From: Paraspadella gotoi
Taxonomy: Eukaryota > Chaetognatha
Assembly: GCA_051294375.1 (NCBI GenBank)
Contig: CM119268.1
Span: forward strand, 554,415-618,414
Length of the DNA stretch: 64,000 nucleotides
Direction of reading: 5' to 3'
Below are positions 38,681-51,898 of the stretch, one piece after another (the stretch's first letter is position 1; each line of letters begins with the position of its first letter). A model generated the notes under the pieces. The model was given only the letters and a program-made list of their open reading frames with translations. It was not told the origin of the DNA and did no database searches. Both the position numbers and the translations under genes were made by a program.

Positions 38681-38694
38681 TAAATAGATCATTT

Positions 38695-38901
38695 TCATTT
38701 ACCCCCTCTCCTCTTTTCGTAGTGAATGACGTTGGTCGAGTAAATGACAGTCTCGCGAATCTGATCCCTCAATTCCTCGGGACCGAATTGAATGAGACCC
38801 AACTCGTGAGCCTTCACGAGGCGACGGAGTTTTTTGCGTGAGAGGAAGTCACGGAGGGAGAGGGAGAGAGAGAGGACGAATGAGAAGAGAACGAAGGCGA
38901 C
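38695..38901 (-). CDS. FRRS1: FRRS1-like last exon: final b561 helix and tail
   Basis: Acceptor CCCCACAG after a CT-rich tract, phase 0. VAFVLFSFVLSLSLSL continues the helix begun by WGVALF. A basic/charged tail ends YEKRRGGK and TGA at 38695-38697. Confidence 0.78.
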   Translation of the reverse strand, partial: VAFVLFSFVLSLSLSLRDFLSRKKLRRLVKAHELGLIQFGPEELRDQIRETVIYSTNVIHYEKRRGGK

Positions 38902-41900
38902 CTGTGGGGAGAGGGAGAAGGAGAGAGGGAGAGAGAAAACTATTATCTAATGTTATATTTATCATATAACTAATATTTAATATTGATTTATTTTTTAGTT
39001 ATATATCGCAAGTGTAAATTGTTCAGTCATTATTTCTCTTCAGTCAATCAATCGACTAATTATCAATATAACAATCAAATAAATAAATAAGTCAATCATT
39101 CAATCAATAAATCAATCAAATCAACCAAAAAAAATCAATGCATCAATCAAACCAACCAATCAATGAATCAATCAATAAATCAATCCATCAATAAATAAAA
39201 AAAAATAAATCTAATCAATCAATTATTTAAATTAATCAAATTAATCAATAAATCAATTCTATCACTCAAATCAATCAAATCAATCAAATCAAATCAACCA
39301 ATCAATTAATTAAAAAATCAAAAAATCAATCAACCATATCAATCAAATCAATCTATAAAACAAATCAAATAAATCAAATCAAATCAATCAAATCAATCAA
39401 ATCAATCAAATCAATCAAATCAAATCAAATCAAATCGACTCACGAATAGCGCGACTCCCCAAGGCGGAACGCCGCCTCTCGGCCTCAACATCCCGGTGAA
39501 GACGACGACGGCTGAGACGAGCCAGAGGAGGAGACCGGAGAATCGATGGAGGAAGAAGAAGAAAGAAAGGAAGAGTTGGGGAGGAGGCGAGGAGGATGAG
39601 GAGGAGGAAGGGAGGAGGAGACCGAGGAGAGATTGGAAGATGAGTAGGATGAGAAGAACGAGACCGAGGATTGAATGGAGGCTGGAATTTTAAGGGGAAT
39701 TGAGATGGGAGAGCGCTTGCTTAGCATGCAAGAAGTACTGGGATCGATAAATGATTTAATTTACAATAATTTTCTGTAATCTTGAATTAACTAAAAATAA
39801 TATAATGGAAGATCTGGTATCGATCCCAGTACTTCTTGCATGCTAAGCAAGCGCTCTACCATTTGAGCTAATCCCCCAATATATTAATTGAATTTAATTT
39901 ACAATAATTTTCTGTAATCATGAATTAACTAAAAATAAATAATGGAAGATCTGGGTATCGATCCCAGTACTTCTTGCATGCTAAGCAAGCGCTCTACCAT
40001 TTGAGCTAATCCCCCAATATATTAATTGAATTTAATTTACAATAATTTTTCTGTAATCATGAATAACTAAAAATAATATAATGGAAGATCTGGGTATCGA
40101 TCCCAGTACTTCTCTATGCTAAGCAAGCGCTCTACCATTTGAGCTAATCCCCCAAATATTAATTGAATTTAATTTACAATAATTTTCTGTAATCATGAAT
40201 TAACTAAAAATAATATAATGGAAGATCTGGTATCGATCCCAGTACTTCTTGCATGCTAAGCAAGCGCTCTACCATTTGAGCTAATCCCCCATTATATTAA
40301 TTGAATTTAATTTACAATAATTTTTTGTAATCATGAATTAACTAAAAATAATATAATGGAAGATCTGGTATCGATCCCAGTACTTCTTGCATGCTAAGCA
40401 AGCGCTCTACCATTTGAGCTAATCCCCCAATATATTAATTGAATTTAATTTACAATAATTTTCTGTAATCTTGAATTAACTAAAAATAATATAATGGAAG
40501 ATCTGGGTATCGATCCCAGTACTTCTTGCATGCTAAGCAAGCGCTCTACCATTTGAGCTAATCCCCCAATATATTAATTGAATTTAATTTACAATAATTT
40601 TCTGTAATCATGAATTAACTAAAAATAATATAATGGAAGATCTGGGTATCGATCCCAGTACTTCTTGCATGCTAAGCAAGCGCTCTACCATTTGAGCTAA
40701 TCCCCCAATATATTAATTAAATTTAATTTACAATAATTTTCTGTAATCATGAATTAACTAAAAATAATATAATGGAAGATCTGGGTATCGATCCCAGTAC
40801 TTCTTGCATGCTAAGCAAGCGCTCTACCATTTGAGCTAATCCCCAATATATTAATTGAATTTAATTTACAATAATTTTCTGTAATCATGAATTAACTAAA
40901 AATAATATAATGGAAGATCTGGGTATCGATCCCAGTACTTCTTGCATGCTAAGCAAGCGCTCTACCATTTGAGCTAATCCCCCAATTATATTAATTGAAT
41001 TTAATTTACAATAATTTTCTGTAATCATGAATTAACTAAAAATAATATAATGGAAGATCTGGGTATCGATCCCAGTACTTCTTGCATGCTAAGCAAGCGC
41101 TCTACCATTTGAGCTAATCCCCCAATATATTAATTGAATTTAATTTACAATAATTTTCTGTAATCATGAATTAACTAAAAATAATATAATGGAAGATCTG
41201 GGTATCGATCCCAGTACTTCTTGCATGCTAAGCAAGCGCTCTACCATTTGAGCTAATCCCCCAATATATTAATTGAATTTAATTTACAATAATTTTCTGT
41301 AATCATGAATTAACTAAAAATAATATAATGGAAGATCTGGGTATCGATCCCAGTACTTCTTGCATGCTAAGCAAGCGCTCTACCATTTGAGCTAATCCCC
41401 CAATATATTAATTGAATTTAATTTACAATAATTTTCTGTAATCATGAATTAACTAAAAATAATATAATGGAAGATCTGGGTACGATCCCAGTACTTCTTG
41501 CATGCCNNNNNNNNNNNNNNNNNNNNNNNNNGTTCCTTTAGACATCCGCCAGGCTGCGAGCCCGTAGAGCCGCCCTCTGGCCCGTACGGCGCGGTAGACG
41601 GCCCTTACGACTTCTCCGTGCCCGAGAGGCTTTCCACAGCCTCCTCGGGGCAGCCCTGTCAATTCTTTCTCGCCTTTTTGACTCTGGAGTCGCTCGTCCA
41701 GTTCGTCTGCAGAGTTTGACTGAAGGATTTGTGAAGATGAAAATTTCGGAGGACGAAGAGATTGGGGGATTTAGTGGTGGAATGTGTGAGAGGAGGAGGA
41801 GGAGGAGGAGGAGGAGAAAAAGAAAGGTAAGTCAGTGGGTGACTGGAAGAGGCAAAGGAAAAAAAAAGGAATTAAACTAAAAATTAATTTAATGTCCTGA

Positions 41901-42829
41901 GATTGATCCCGGTACCTCTCTCATGCTAAGACGATCCCAGTACTTCTTGCGTGCTAAGCAAGCGCTCTTCCATCTGAGCTAATCCCGCTACATAAATAAC
42001 TGATAAGTTTCAAACAAAGGGCTGAGAGAAACTTGACAAAAAGAGGGTGATCACAGCTGAAGTTTTAGGTCAAAATTAAGGATAAAAAGAAAATGAAAGG
42101 TCAAAGAAGAAAATGCAACACAGAGATTAAAAATTTTAAAATTTATATTGCAATATCGTATAACTAATAAAAGTTTAGACTAAAATGGATGAAAGAATAA
42201 CAACAACAAATAAATTAAATAAATTATAGTTTTAGTTTGATTATTAAAAGTGAAAGTGAAATTGAAAAAGTGGGCCATCATATGAGGTCAAATGCTGGTC
42301 ATTAGGATCATCATTGGTTTGAGACCGGGTGGTGTCAGGGATGAGACCCAACGAGACCCTTATGTCAACAAGACCTGTCACCCCTACAGCCTGCCCTCCT
42401 CTTCTCTGCTGAGAAGGTAGGGCTGCCATTCTGATCTAAAACTTTAGCTGTACTTACCCTACTTGTCAACTTTCCTTCAGCCCTTTGTTAGAAACACTAT
42501 TCGAAACAAGTCAGTAATAATAATAAAAATTCGTTGTGAAAAATCAATCTTTTTTTTCATAAATCGAGATTGACTATGATAATAAATTAATTGAAACAAA
42601 AGATCATAGGAAGATCTGGGTATCGTTCCATGACCTGGGCGTGGGAAGCAAGGGAGCTACCGATTGAGCTAAACCGCACGATTAAATAAAAAATTCTCTT
42701 TCTTTTTGTTTCTCTTTATTCGCCAGAGCGAGCGACGTCGTTTGGATGCACCAATCGTACGATGACGACGACGATGTAAGCCAGGATTCATGGACCTACA
42801 CGGCCGCGCTTTCCAGGTTAAGACCAGGG

Positions 42830-42909
<80 letters not shown>

Positions 42910-43032
42910 ATTTGATTTGTCATGCTCCAAAATGTGAGAGTTCACACATTAACACATTACACATAACACACAAATTAAGGGACCCGATTAAATAACCATT
43001 GATAACTCTAACCAAAAATATTAATTAATTTT

Positions 43033-43088
<56 letters not shown>

Positions 43089-46000
43089 TATCAATCAATC
43101 CAATGTCTTTGCCCCTCCAGATTCCATCCCCTCACGAAGCCGACAAAAAAGTCGGAGTCGTTGACTGCGAATTCGCGCGCGATCGTCGCCTTCGCCGACA
43201 AAACCGACTTCGAGACCCACAAGACCCGCTACGATGCCGACAAGACCGCTACGGTGACGACCAGACCGAGTTCGAAATGGACAAAATCCACGATCGCCTT
43301 TTTCCTTTCGACGAATCCAAAGAATTTGTTCTTTTGTTTTCGAGAGGAAATTCAAGCGCAGGGATGGAGGGAGAGTCGGAGACAGGGGTGGAGGTGTGTC
43401 GCCCAAGATCAACTTCAACCTCGCTAGGAATTACAGCGTGAGTTGTAATGTTTAATAGTTAATGGTTAATGGTTAATTGGTAGAATGAATCGTGGTTAAT
43501 GGTTAGATTTTAAATTGCAACTCTTTGAGTCACCCGTTGGACAGGCTGTCTGTCGGTGTATTTAAGTAATTAAAATATATAATAATGGCCTATTTCGGTT
43601 AATATAAGTCAAAATAATATCCTAATTGTCTTATTTCTTAAATGATTAATTTTAATGACGCGATAGTTTTATTCATAAATCGCGAAGAAACTCAAAAAGT
43701 CGCTATTTCATTTGTTTCGGTCTGGAGAAAACGTTTATTTTTGTAGAAGTAAATAAATGGCGAAATAAGTGCCGTTCAATAAATTTCTGAAGAAAATCCT
43801 TGGATTCCGTAAAGACTTCGGTTCCATACGGCCGATCTTTTCCAGAGAAACGATTCTGATCGAATAACAAGTGACGAGGTTTTCGGCCGAAAGAAAACCA
43901 CGAGAAAGCGACAAGAACGGTGAAAAGACTGGTCAGAAAAGGTCAACTCAATGATCTGGTAAAATGACCGGAAGCATGGTCTGTCCCACTTACATTTTAA
44001 ATGCCCATTGCTCGATTAAAATCGCATCAATTAAGTTCATATTTGGTAGGAATGTAAAGTACTAAAAGGCCTTAAATGTTTATTTGAGTCATATTTGTAC
44101 AATGGCCTGTTTCCTTCCTCCAGCTCCCTCTCTCGATCGACTGGCGACTCTGTCTCCATTCTTCCACGGGAGTCGTCTTCTTCGTCTTCTTCCTAAGCGT
44201 CTCGCTCTTCATCGGGCGTCACTTCCGGTTTAGTTGGCGTGAACCGACAGCAGCGCAGTGGCTGCGGAGCGGCGTCCGCTGCTCACGGGACGCTGGCGGG
44301 TTTGGCGTCTCGTCGTCTTCGTCGGCGTCGTTTTCGTCGTCGTCGCCGAGGGAGATTTTGTCTCGGGTGATTTGATTGATTGAGTGATGATAACATGATA
44401 TCATTAATGATGTTTTTAAAATCATTAATTTTATTATTTAAAATTTTAATTTTTTAATTAATTTAAAACTTACGTTTTAGTGTCATGACAGCCCATTAAA
44501 TAGATATTATAAGTATTAACTTTCATACTTTCTGTAATCTTGAATTAACTAAAAATAATACAATGGAAGATCTGGGTGATCCAGTATTTCTTGCATGTTA
44601 AGCAAGGCTCTACTATTTGAGCTAATCCCATATATTAATATAATTTAAGTTACATAATTTTCTGTAATCATGATTAACTAAAAAAAATATAATGGAAGAT
44701 TTGGGTATCGATCCCAATACTTCTTGCATGCAAAGCAAGCGCTCTACATTTGAGCTAATCCCCCAATATATTAATATAATTTAGTTACAATAATTTTCTG
44801 TTCATGATACTAAAAATAATATATGGAAGATCTGGGTATCGATCCCAGTACTTCTTGCATGCTAAGAAGCGCTCTACCATAGCTAATCCCCCAATATATT
44901 ATATAATTTAGTTACAATATTTTCTGTAATCAGATTAACTAAAAAAAATATAATGGAAGATGCGGTATCGATCCAGTACTTTTGCATGCTAAGAAGCGCT
45001 CTACATTTGAGCTAATCCCCAATATATTATTGAATTTAATTTACAATAATTTTCTGTAATCATGAATTAACTAAAAATAATATAATGGAAGATCTGGGTA
45101 CGATCCCAGTACTTCTTGCATGCTAAGCAAGCCTCTACCATTTGAGCTAATCCCCCAATATATTAATTGAATTTAATTTACAATAATTTTCTGTAATCAT
45201 GAATTAACTAAAAATAAATAATGGAAGATTCTGGGTACGATCCCAGTACTTCTTGCATGCTAAGCAAGCGCTCTACCATTTGAGCTAATCCCCCAATATA
45301 TTAATTGAATTTAATTTACAATAATTTTCTGTAATCATGAATTAACTAAAAATAATATAATGGAAGATCTGGGTATGATCCCAGTACTTCTCGTATGCTA
45401 AGCAAGCGTCTACCATTTGAGCTAATCCCCCAATATATTAATTGAATTTAATTTACAATAATTTTCGTAATCATGAATTAACTAAAATAATATAATGGAA
45501 GATCTGGGTATCGATCCAGTACTTCTTGCATGCTAAGCAAGCGCTCTACATTTGAGCTAATCCCCATATATTAATTGATTTAATTTACAATAATTTTCTG
45601 TAATCATGAATTAACTAAAATAATTAATGGAAGATTTGGTATCGATCCCAGTACTTCTTGCATGCTAAGCAAGCGCTCTACCATTTGAGCTAATCCCCCA
45701 ATATATTAATTGAATTTAATTTACAATAATTTTCTGTAATCTTGAATTAACTAAAAATAATATAATGGAAGATCTGGGTATCGATCCCAGTTCTTCTGCA
45801 TGCTAAGCAAGCGCTCTACCATTTGACGTAATCCCATTATATTAATGAATTTAATTTACAATAATTTTCTGTAATCATGAATTAACTAAAAATAATATAA
45901 TGGAAGATCTGGGTATCGATCCCAGTACTTCTTGCATGCTAAGCAAGCGCTCTACCATTTGAGCTAATCCCCCAATATATTAATTAATTTAATTTACAAT

Positions 46001-49000
46001 AATTTTCTGTAATCATGAATTAACTAAAAATAATATAATGGAAGATCTGGGTATCGATCCCAGTACTTCTTGCATGCTAAGCAAGCGCTCTACCATTTGA
46101 GCTAATCCCCCAATATATTAATTGAATTTAATTTACAATAATTTTCTGTAATCATGAATTAACTAAAATAATATAATGGAAGATCTGGGTATCGATCCCA
46201 GTACTCTTTTGCATGCTAGCAAAGCGCTCTACCATTTGAGCTAATCCCCCATATATATTAATTGAATTAATTTACAATAATTTTCTGTAATCTGAATTAA
46301 CTAAAATATATAATGGAAGATCTGGGTATCGATCCCAGTACTTCTTGCATGCTAAGCAAGCGCTCTACCATTTGAGCTAATCCCCCAATATATTATTGAA
46401 TTTAATTTACAATAATTTTCTTGTAATCTGAATTAACTAAAATATATAATGGAAGATTGGGTATCGATCCCAGTACTTCTTGCATGCTAAGCAAGCGCTC
46501 TACCATTTTACTAATCCCCAATATATTAATTGAATTTAATTTACAATAATTTTCTGTAATCATGAATTAACTAAAATAATATAATGGAAGATCTGGGTAT
46601 CGATCCCAGTACTTCTTGCATGCAAGCAAGCGCTCTACCATTTGAGCTAATCCCCCAATATATTAATTAATTTAATTCAATAATTTTCTGTAATCATGAA
46701 TTAACTAAAAATAATATAATGGAAGATCTGGGTATCGATCCCAGTACTTCTTGCATGCTAAGCAAGCGCTCTACCATTTGAGCTAATCCCCAATATATTA
46801 ATTGAATTTAATTTACAATATTTTCTGTAATCATGAATTAACTAAAAATAATATAATGGAAGATCTGGGTATCGATCCCAGTACTTCTTGCATGCTAAGC
46901 AAGCGCTCTACCATTTGAGCTAATCCCCCCCATATATATTAATTGAATTTAATTACAATAATTTTCTGTAATCATGAATTAACTAAAAATAATATAATGG
47001 AAGATCTGGGTATCGATCCCAGTACTTCTTGCATGCTAAGCAAGCCTCTACCATTTGAGCTAATCCCCCATATATTAATTGAATTTAATTTACAATAATT
47101 TTCTGTAATCATGAATTAACTAAAAATAATATAATGGAAGATCTGGGTATCGATCCCAGTACTTCTTGCATGCTAAGCAAGCGCTCTACCATTTGAGCTA
47201 ATCCCCCAATATATTAATTAAATTTAATTTACAATAATTTTCTGTAATCAGAATTAACTAAAAATAATATAATGGAAGATCTGGTATCGATCCCAGTACT
47301 TCTTGCATGCTAAGCAAGCGCTCTACCATTTGAGCTAATCCCCCAATATATTAATTGAATTTAATTTACAATAATTTTCTGTAATCATGAATTAACTAAA
47401 AATAATATAATGGAAGATCTGGGTATTGATCCCAGTACTTCTTGCATGCTAAGCAAGCGCTCTACCATTTGAGCTAATCCCCCATATATTAATTGAAATT
47501 TAATTTACAATAATTTTCTGTAATCATGAATTAACTAAAAATAATATAATGGAAGATCTGGGTATCGATCCCAGTACTTCTTGCATGCTAAGCAAGCGCT
47601 CTACCATTTGAGCTAATCCCCCAATATTTATTTTGAATTTAATTTACAATAATTTTCTGTAATCATGAATTAACTAAAAATAATATAATGGAAGATCTGG
47701 GTATCGATCCCAGTACTTCTTGCATGCTAAGCAAGCGCTCTACCATTTGAGCTAATCCCCCAATATTATTAATTGAATTTAATTTACAATAATTTTCTGT
47801 AATCATGAATTAACTAAAAAATAATATAATGGAAGATCTGGTATCGCATCCAGTACTTCTTGCATGCCTAAGCAAGCGCTCTACCATTGAGCTAATCCCC
47901 CAATATATTAATTGAAATTTAATTTACAATTAATTTTCTGTAATCATGAATTAAACTAAAAATAATATAAGGAAGATCTGGTATCGATCCCAGTACTTCT
48001 TGCATGCTAAGCAAGCGCTTCTACCATTTTGAGCTAATCCCCCAATATATTAATTGAATTTAATTACAATAATTTTCTGTAATCATTAATTAACTAAAAA
48101 TAACTATTAATGGAAGATCTGGGTATCGATCCCAGTACTTCTTGCATGCTAAGCAAGCGCTCTACCATTTGAGCTAATCCCCCATATATTAATTGAATTT
48201 AATTTACAAAATTTTCTGTAATCATGAATTAACTAAAAATAATATAATGGAAGATCTGGTATCGATCCCAGTACTTCTTGCATGCTAAGCAAGCGCTCTA
48301 CCATTTGAGCAATCCCCCAATATATTAATTGAATTTAATTTACAATAATTTTCTTGTAATCATTGAATTAACTAAAAAAATATATAATGGGAAGATCTGG
48401 TATCGATCCCAGTACTTCTTGCATGCTAAGCAAGCGCTCTACCATTTGAGCTAATCCCCCAATATATTAATTGAATTTAATTTACAATAATTTCTGTAAT
48501 CATGAATTAACTAAAAATAATATAATGGAAGATCTGGGTATGATCCCAGTTACTTCTTGCATGCTAAGCAAGCGCTCTACCCATTTGAGCTAATCCCCCA
48601 ATATATTAATTGAATTTAATTTACAATAATTTCTGTAATCTATGAATTAACTAAAAATAATATAATGGAAGATCTGGGTATCGATCCCAGTACTTCTTGC
48701 ATGCTAAGCAACGCCTCTACCATTTGAGCTAATCCCCAATATATTAAATAAATTAATTTACAATAATTTTCTGTAATCATGAATTAACTAAAAATAATAT
48801 AATGGAAGATCTGGTATCGATCCCAGTACTTCTTGCATGCTAAGCAAGCGCTCTACCATTTGAGCTAATCCCCCAATATATTAATTGAATTTAATTTACA
48901 ATAATTTCTTAATCATGAATTAACTAAAAATAATAATGGAAGATCTGGGTATCAGTCCCAGTACTTCTTGCTGCTAAGCAAGCGCTCTACCATTTGAGCT

Positions 49001-51632
49001 AATCCCCCATTATATTAATTGAATTTAATTTACAATAATTTTCTTAATTCATGAATTAACTAAAAAATAATATAATGGAAGATCTGGGTATCGATCCCAG
49101 TACTTCTTTTGCATGCTAAGCAAGACTCTACCATTTGACTAATCCCCCAATATATTAATTGAATTTAATTTACAATAATTTTCTGTAATCTGAATTAACT
49201 AAAAATAATATAATGGAAGATCTGGGTATCATCCCAGTACTTCTTGCATGCTAAGCAAGCGCTTCTACCATTTGAGCTAATCCCCAATATATTAATTGAA
49301 TTTAATTTACAATAATTTTCTGTAATCATGAATTAACTAAAAATAATATAATGGAATATCTGGGTATTGATCCCAGTACTTCTTGCATGCTAAGCAAGCG
49401 CTCTACCATTTGAGCTAATCCCCCAATATATTAATTAAATTTAATTTACAATTAATTCTGTAATCATGAATTAACTAAAAATATATAATGGAAGATCTGG
49501 GTATCGATCCCAGTACTTCTGCATGCTAAGCAACGCGCTCTACCATTTACTAATCCGCCAATATATTAATTGATTTAATTTACAATAATTTTCTAATCAT
49601 GAATTAACTAAATAATATAATGGAAGATCTGGGATTAATATATTGGGGGATTAGCTCAAATGGTAGAGCGCTTCCTTAGCATGCAATAAGTACTGGGATC
49701 GATACCCGGATCTTCCATTATATTTTTTTTAGTTAATACATGATTACAGAAAATTATTGTAACTTAAATTATATAATTATATTGGGGGATTAGCTCAAAT
49801 GGTAGAGCGCTTGCTTAGCATGCAAGAAGTACTGGGATCGATACCCAGATCTTCCATAGTATTATTTTTAGTTAATTCATGATTACAGAAAATTATTGTA
49901 ACTTAAATTATATTAATATATTGGGGGATTAGCTCAAATGGTAGAGCGCTTGCTTTGCATGCAAGAAGTATTGGGATCGATACCCAAATCTTCCATTATA
50001 TTTTTTTTTAGTTAATTCATGATTACAGAAAATTATTGTAACTTAAATTATATTAATATATTGGGGATTAGCTCAAATAGTAGAGCGCTTGCTTAACATG
50101 CAAGAAATACTGGGATCGACACCCAGATCTTCCATTGTATTATTTTTAGTTAATTCAAGATTACAGAAAGTATGAAAGTTAATACTTATAATATCTATTT
50201 TAATGGGCTTGTCATGACACTAAAACGAAGATTTTAAATTAATTTAAAATTAATTAAAGATTTTAAATTAATAAAAATTAAATGATTTTAAAAAACAATC
50301 AAAATTAATGATAATCATTGTTATCAATCACTCAATCAATCAAATCACCCGTAGACAAAATCTCCCTCGGCGACGACGACGAAAACGACGCCGACGAAGA
50401 CGACGACGACGCCAAACCCCGCCAGCGTCCCGTGAGCAGCGGACGCCGCTCCGCAGCCACTGCCGCTGCTGTCGGTTCCACGCCAACTAAACCGGAAGTG
50501 ACGCCCGATGAAGAGCGAGACGCTTAGGAAGAAGACGAAGAAGACGACTCCCGTGGAAGAATGGAGACAGAGTCGCCAGTCGATCGAGAGAGGGAGCTGG
50601 AGGAAGGAAACAGGCCATTGTACAAATATGACTCAAATAAACATTTAAGGCCTTTTAGTACTTTACATTCCTACCAAATATGAACTTAATTGATGCGATT
50701 TTAATCGAGCAATGGGCATTTAAAATGTAAGTGGGACAGACCATGCTTCCGGTCATTTTACCAGATCATTGAGTTGACCTTTTCTGACCAGTCTTTTCAC
50801 CGTTCTTGTCGCTTTCTCGTGGTTTTCTTTCGGCCGAAAACCTCGTCACTTGTTATTCGATCAGAATCGTTTCTCTGGAAAAGATCGGCCGTATGGAACC
50901 GAAGTCTTTACGGAATCCAAGGATTTTCTTCAGAAATTTATTGAACGGCACTTATTTCGCCATTTATTTACTTCTACAAAAATAAACGTTTTCTCCAGAC
51001 CGAAACAAATGAAATAGCGACTTTTTGAGTTTCTTCGCGATTTATGAATAAAACTATCGCGTCATTAAAATTAATCATTTAAGAAATAAGACAATTAGGA
51101 TATTATTTTGACTTATATTAACCGAAATAGGCCATTATTATATATTTTAATTACTTAAATACACCGACAGACAGCCTGTCCAACGGGTGACTCAAAGAGT
51201 TGCAATTTAAAATCTAACCATTAACCACGGATTCATTCTACCAATTAACCATTAACCATTAACTATTAAACATTACAACTCACGCTGTAATTCCTAGCGA
51301 GGTTGAAGTTGATCTTGGGCGACACCACCTCCACCCCTGTCTCCGACTCTCCCTCCATCCCTGCGCTTGAATTTCCTCTCGAAAACAAAAGAACAAATTC
51401 TTTGGATTCGTCGAAAGGAAAAAGGCGATCGTGGATTTTGTCCATTTCGAACTCGGTCTGGTCGTCACCGTAGCGGGTCTTGTCGGCATCGTAGCGGGTC
51501 TTGTGGGTCTCGAAGTCGGTTTTGTCGGCGAGGCGACGATCGCGCGCGAATTCGCAGTCAACGACTCCGACTTTTTTGTCGGCTTCGTGAGGGGATGGAA
51601 TCTGGAGGGGCAAAGACATTGATTGATTGATA

Positions 51633-51704
<72 letters not shown>

Positions 51705-51832
51705 AAAATTAATTAATATTTTTGGTTAGAGATTATCAATGGTTATTTAATCGGGTCCCTTAATTTGTGTGTTATGTGTAATGTGTTAATGTGTGAACTC
51801 TCACATTTTGGAGCATGACAAATCAAATCAAA

Positions 51833-51865
<33 letters not shown>

Positions 51866-51866
51866 C

Positions 51867-51898
<32 letters not shown>

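Larger units (their letters stand above)
39746..41506 (-). repeat. tRNA-Ala(AGC) tandem array A, 12 complete units plus one cut by a gap
   Basis: Unit length 137-139 bp: a 72-73 nt tRNA-Ala gene plus a constant 65-bp spacer. Gene starts (low coordinate): 39806, 39943, 40082, 40219, 40357, 40495, 40634, 40773, 40911, 41051, 41190, 41329, and a truncated one at 41468. The minus-strand gene opens GGGGGATTAGCTCAAATGG and folds with anticodon loop TTAGCAT. About 12 nt after the 3' end the spacer reads ATTTTTAG, a pol III terminator. Several units are 72 nt because one G of CTGGGTAT or one C of CCCCC is missing. Confidence 0.93.
44564..49633 (-). repeat. tRNA-Ala tandem array B, 37 units, many with indels
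   Basis: Low-coordinate starts: 44564, 44693, 44824, 44954, 45086, 45222, 45361, 45496, 45628, 45766, 45901, 46039, 46177, 46314, 46450, 46585, 46720, 46857, 46998, 47135, 47273, 47411, 47550, 47689, 47830, 47970, 48111, 48248, 48388, 48526, 48666, 48803, 48937, 49076, 49214, 49352, 49489, then a 13-base fragment at 49621. Same gene and spacer as array A. Most units carry one or more single-base gains or losses scattered through gene and spacer. Units 1-4 are diverged and mirror the plus-strand units at 49645-50134. Confidence 0.92.

Noticed and set aside
39485-39727. Poly-Ser/Pro minus-strand frame
   Set aside because: Shadow of the b561 membrane exon; the phase-consistent frame has paired His and helices.
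39746-41506. Regular repeat and spacer pattern resembling a CRISPR array
   Set aside because: The spacers are identical, the repeated 73-mer folds as tRNA-Ala, and the genome is eukaryotic.
43095-43441. Intact second FRRS1-like gene in the left inverted arm
   Set aside because: Single-base indels break the frame and the neighbouring exons are absent; treated as pseudogene or assembly artefact.
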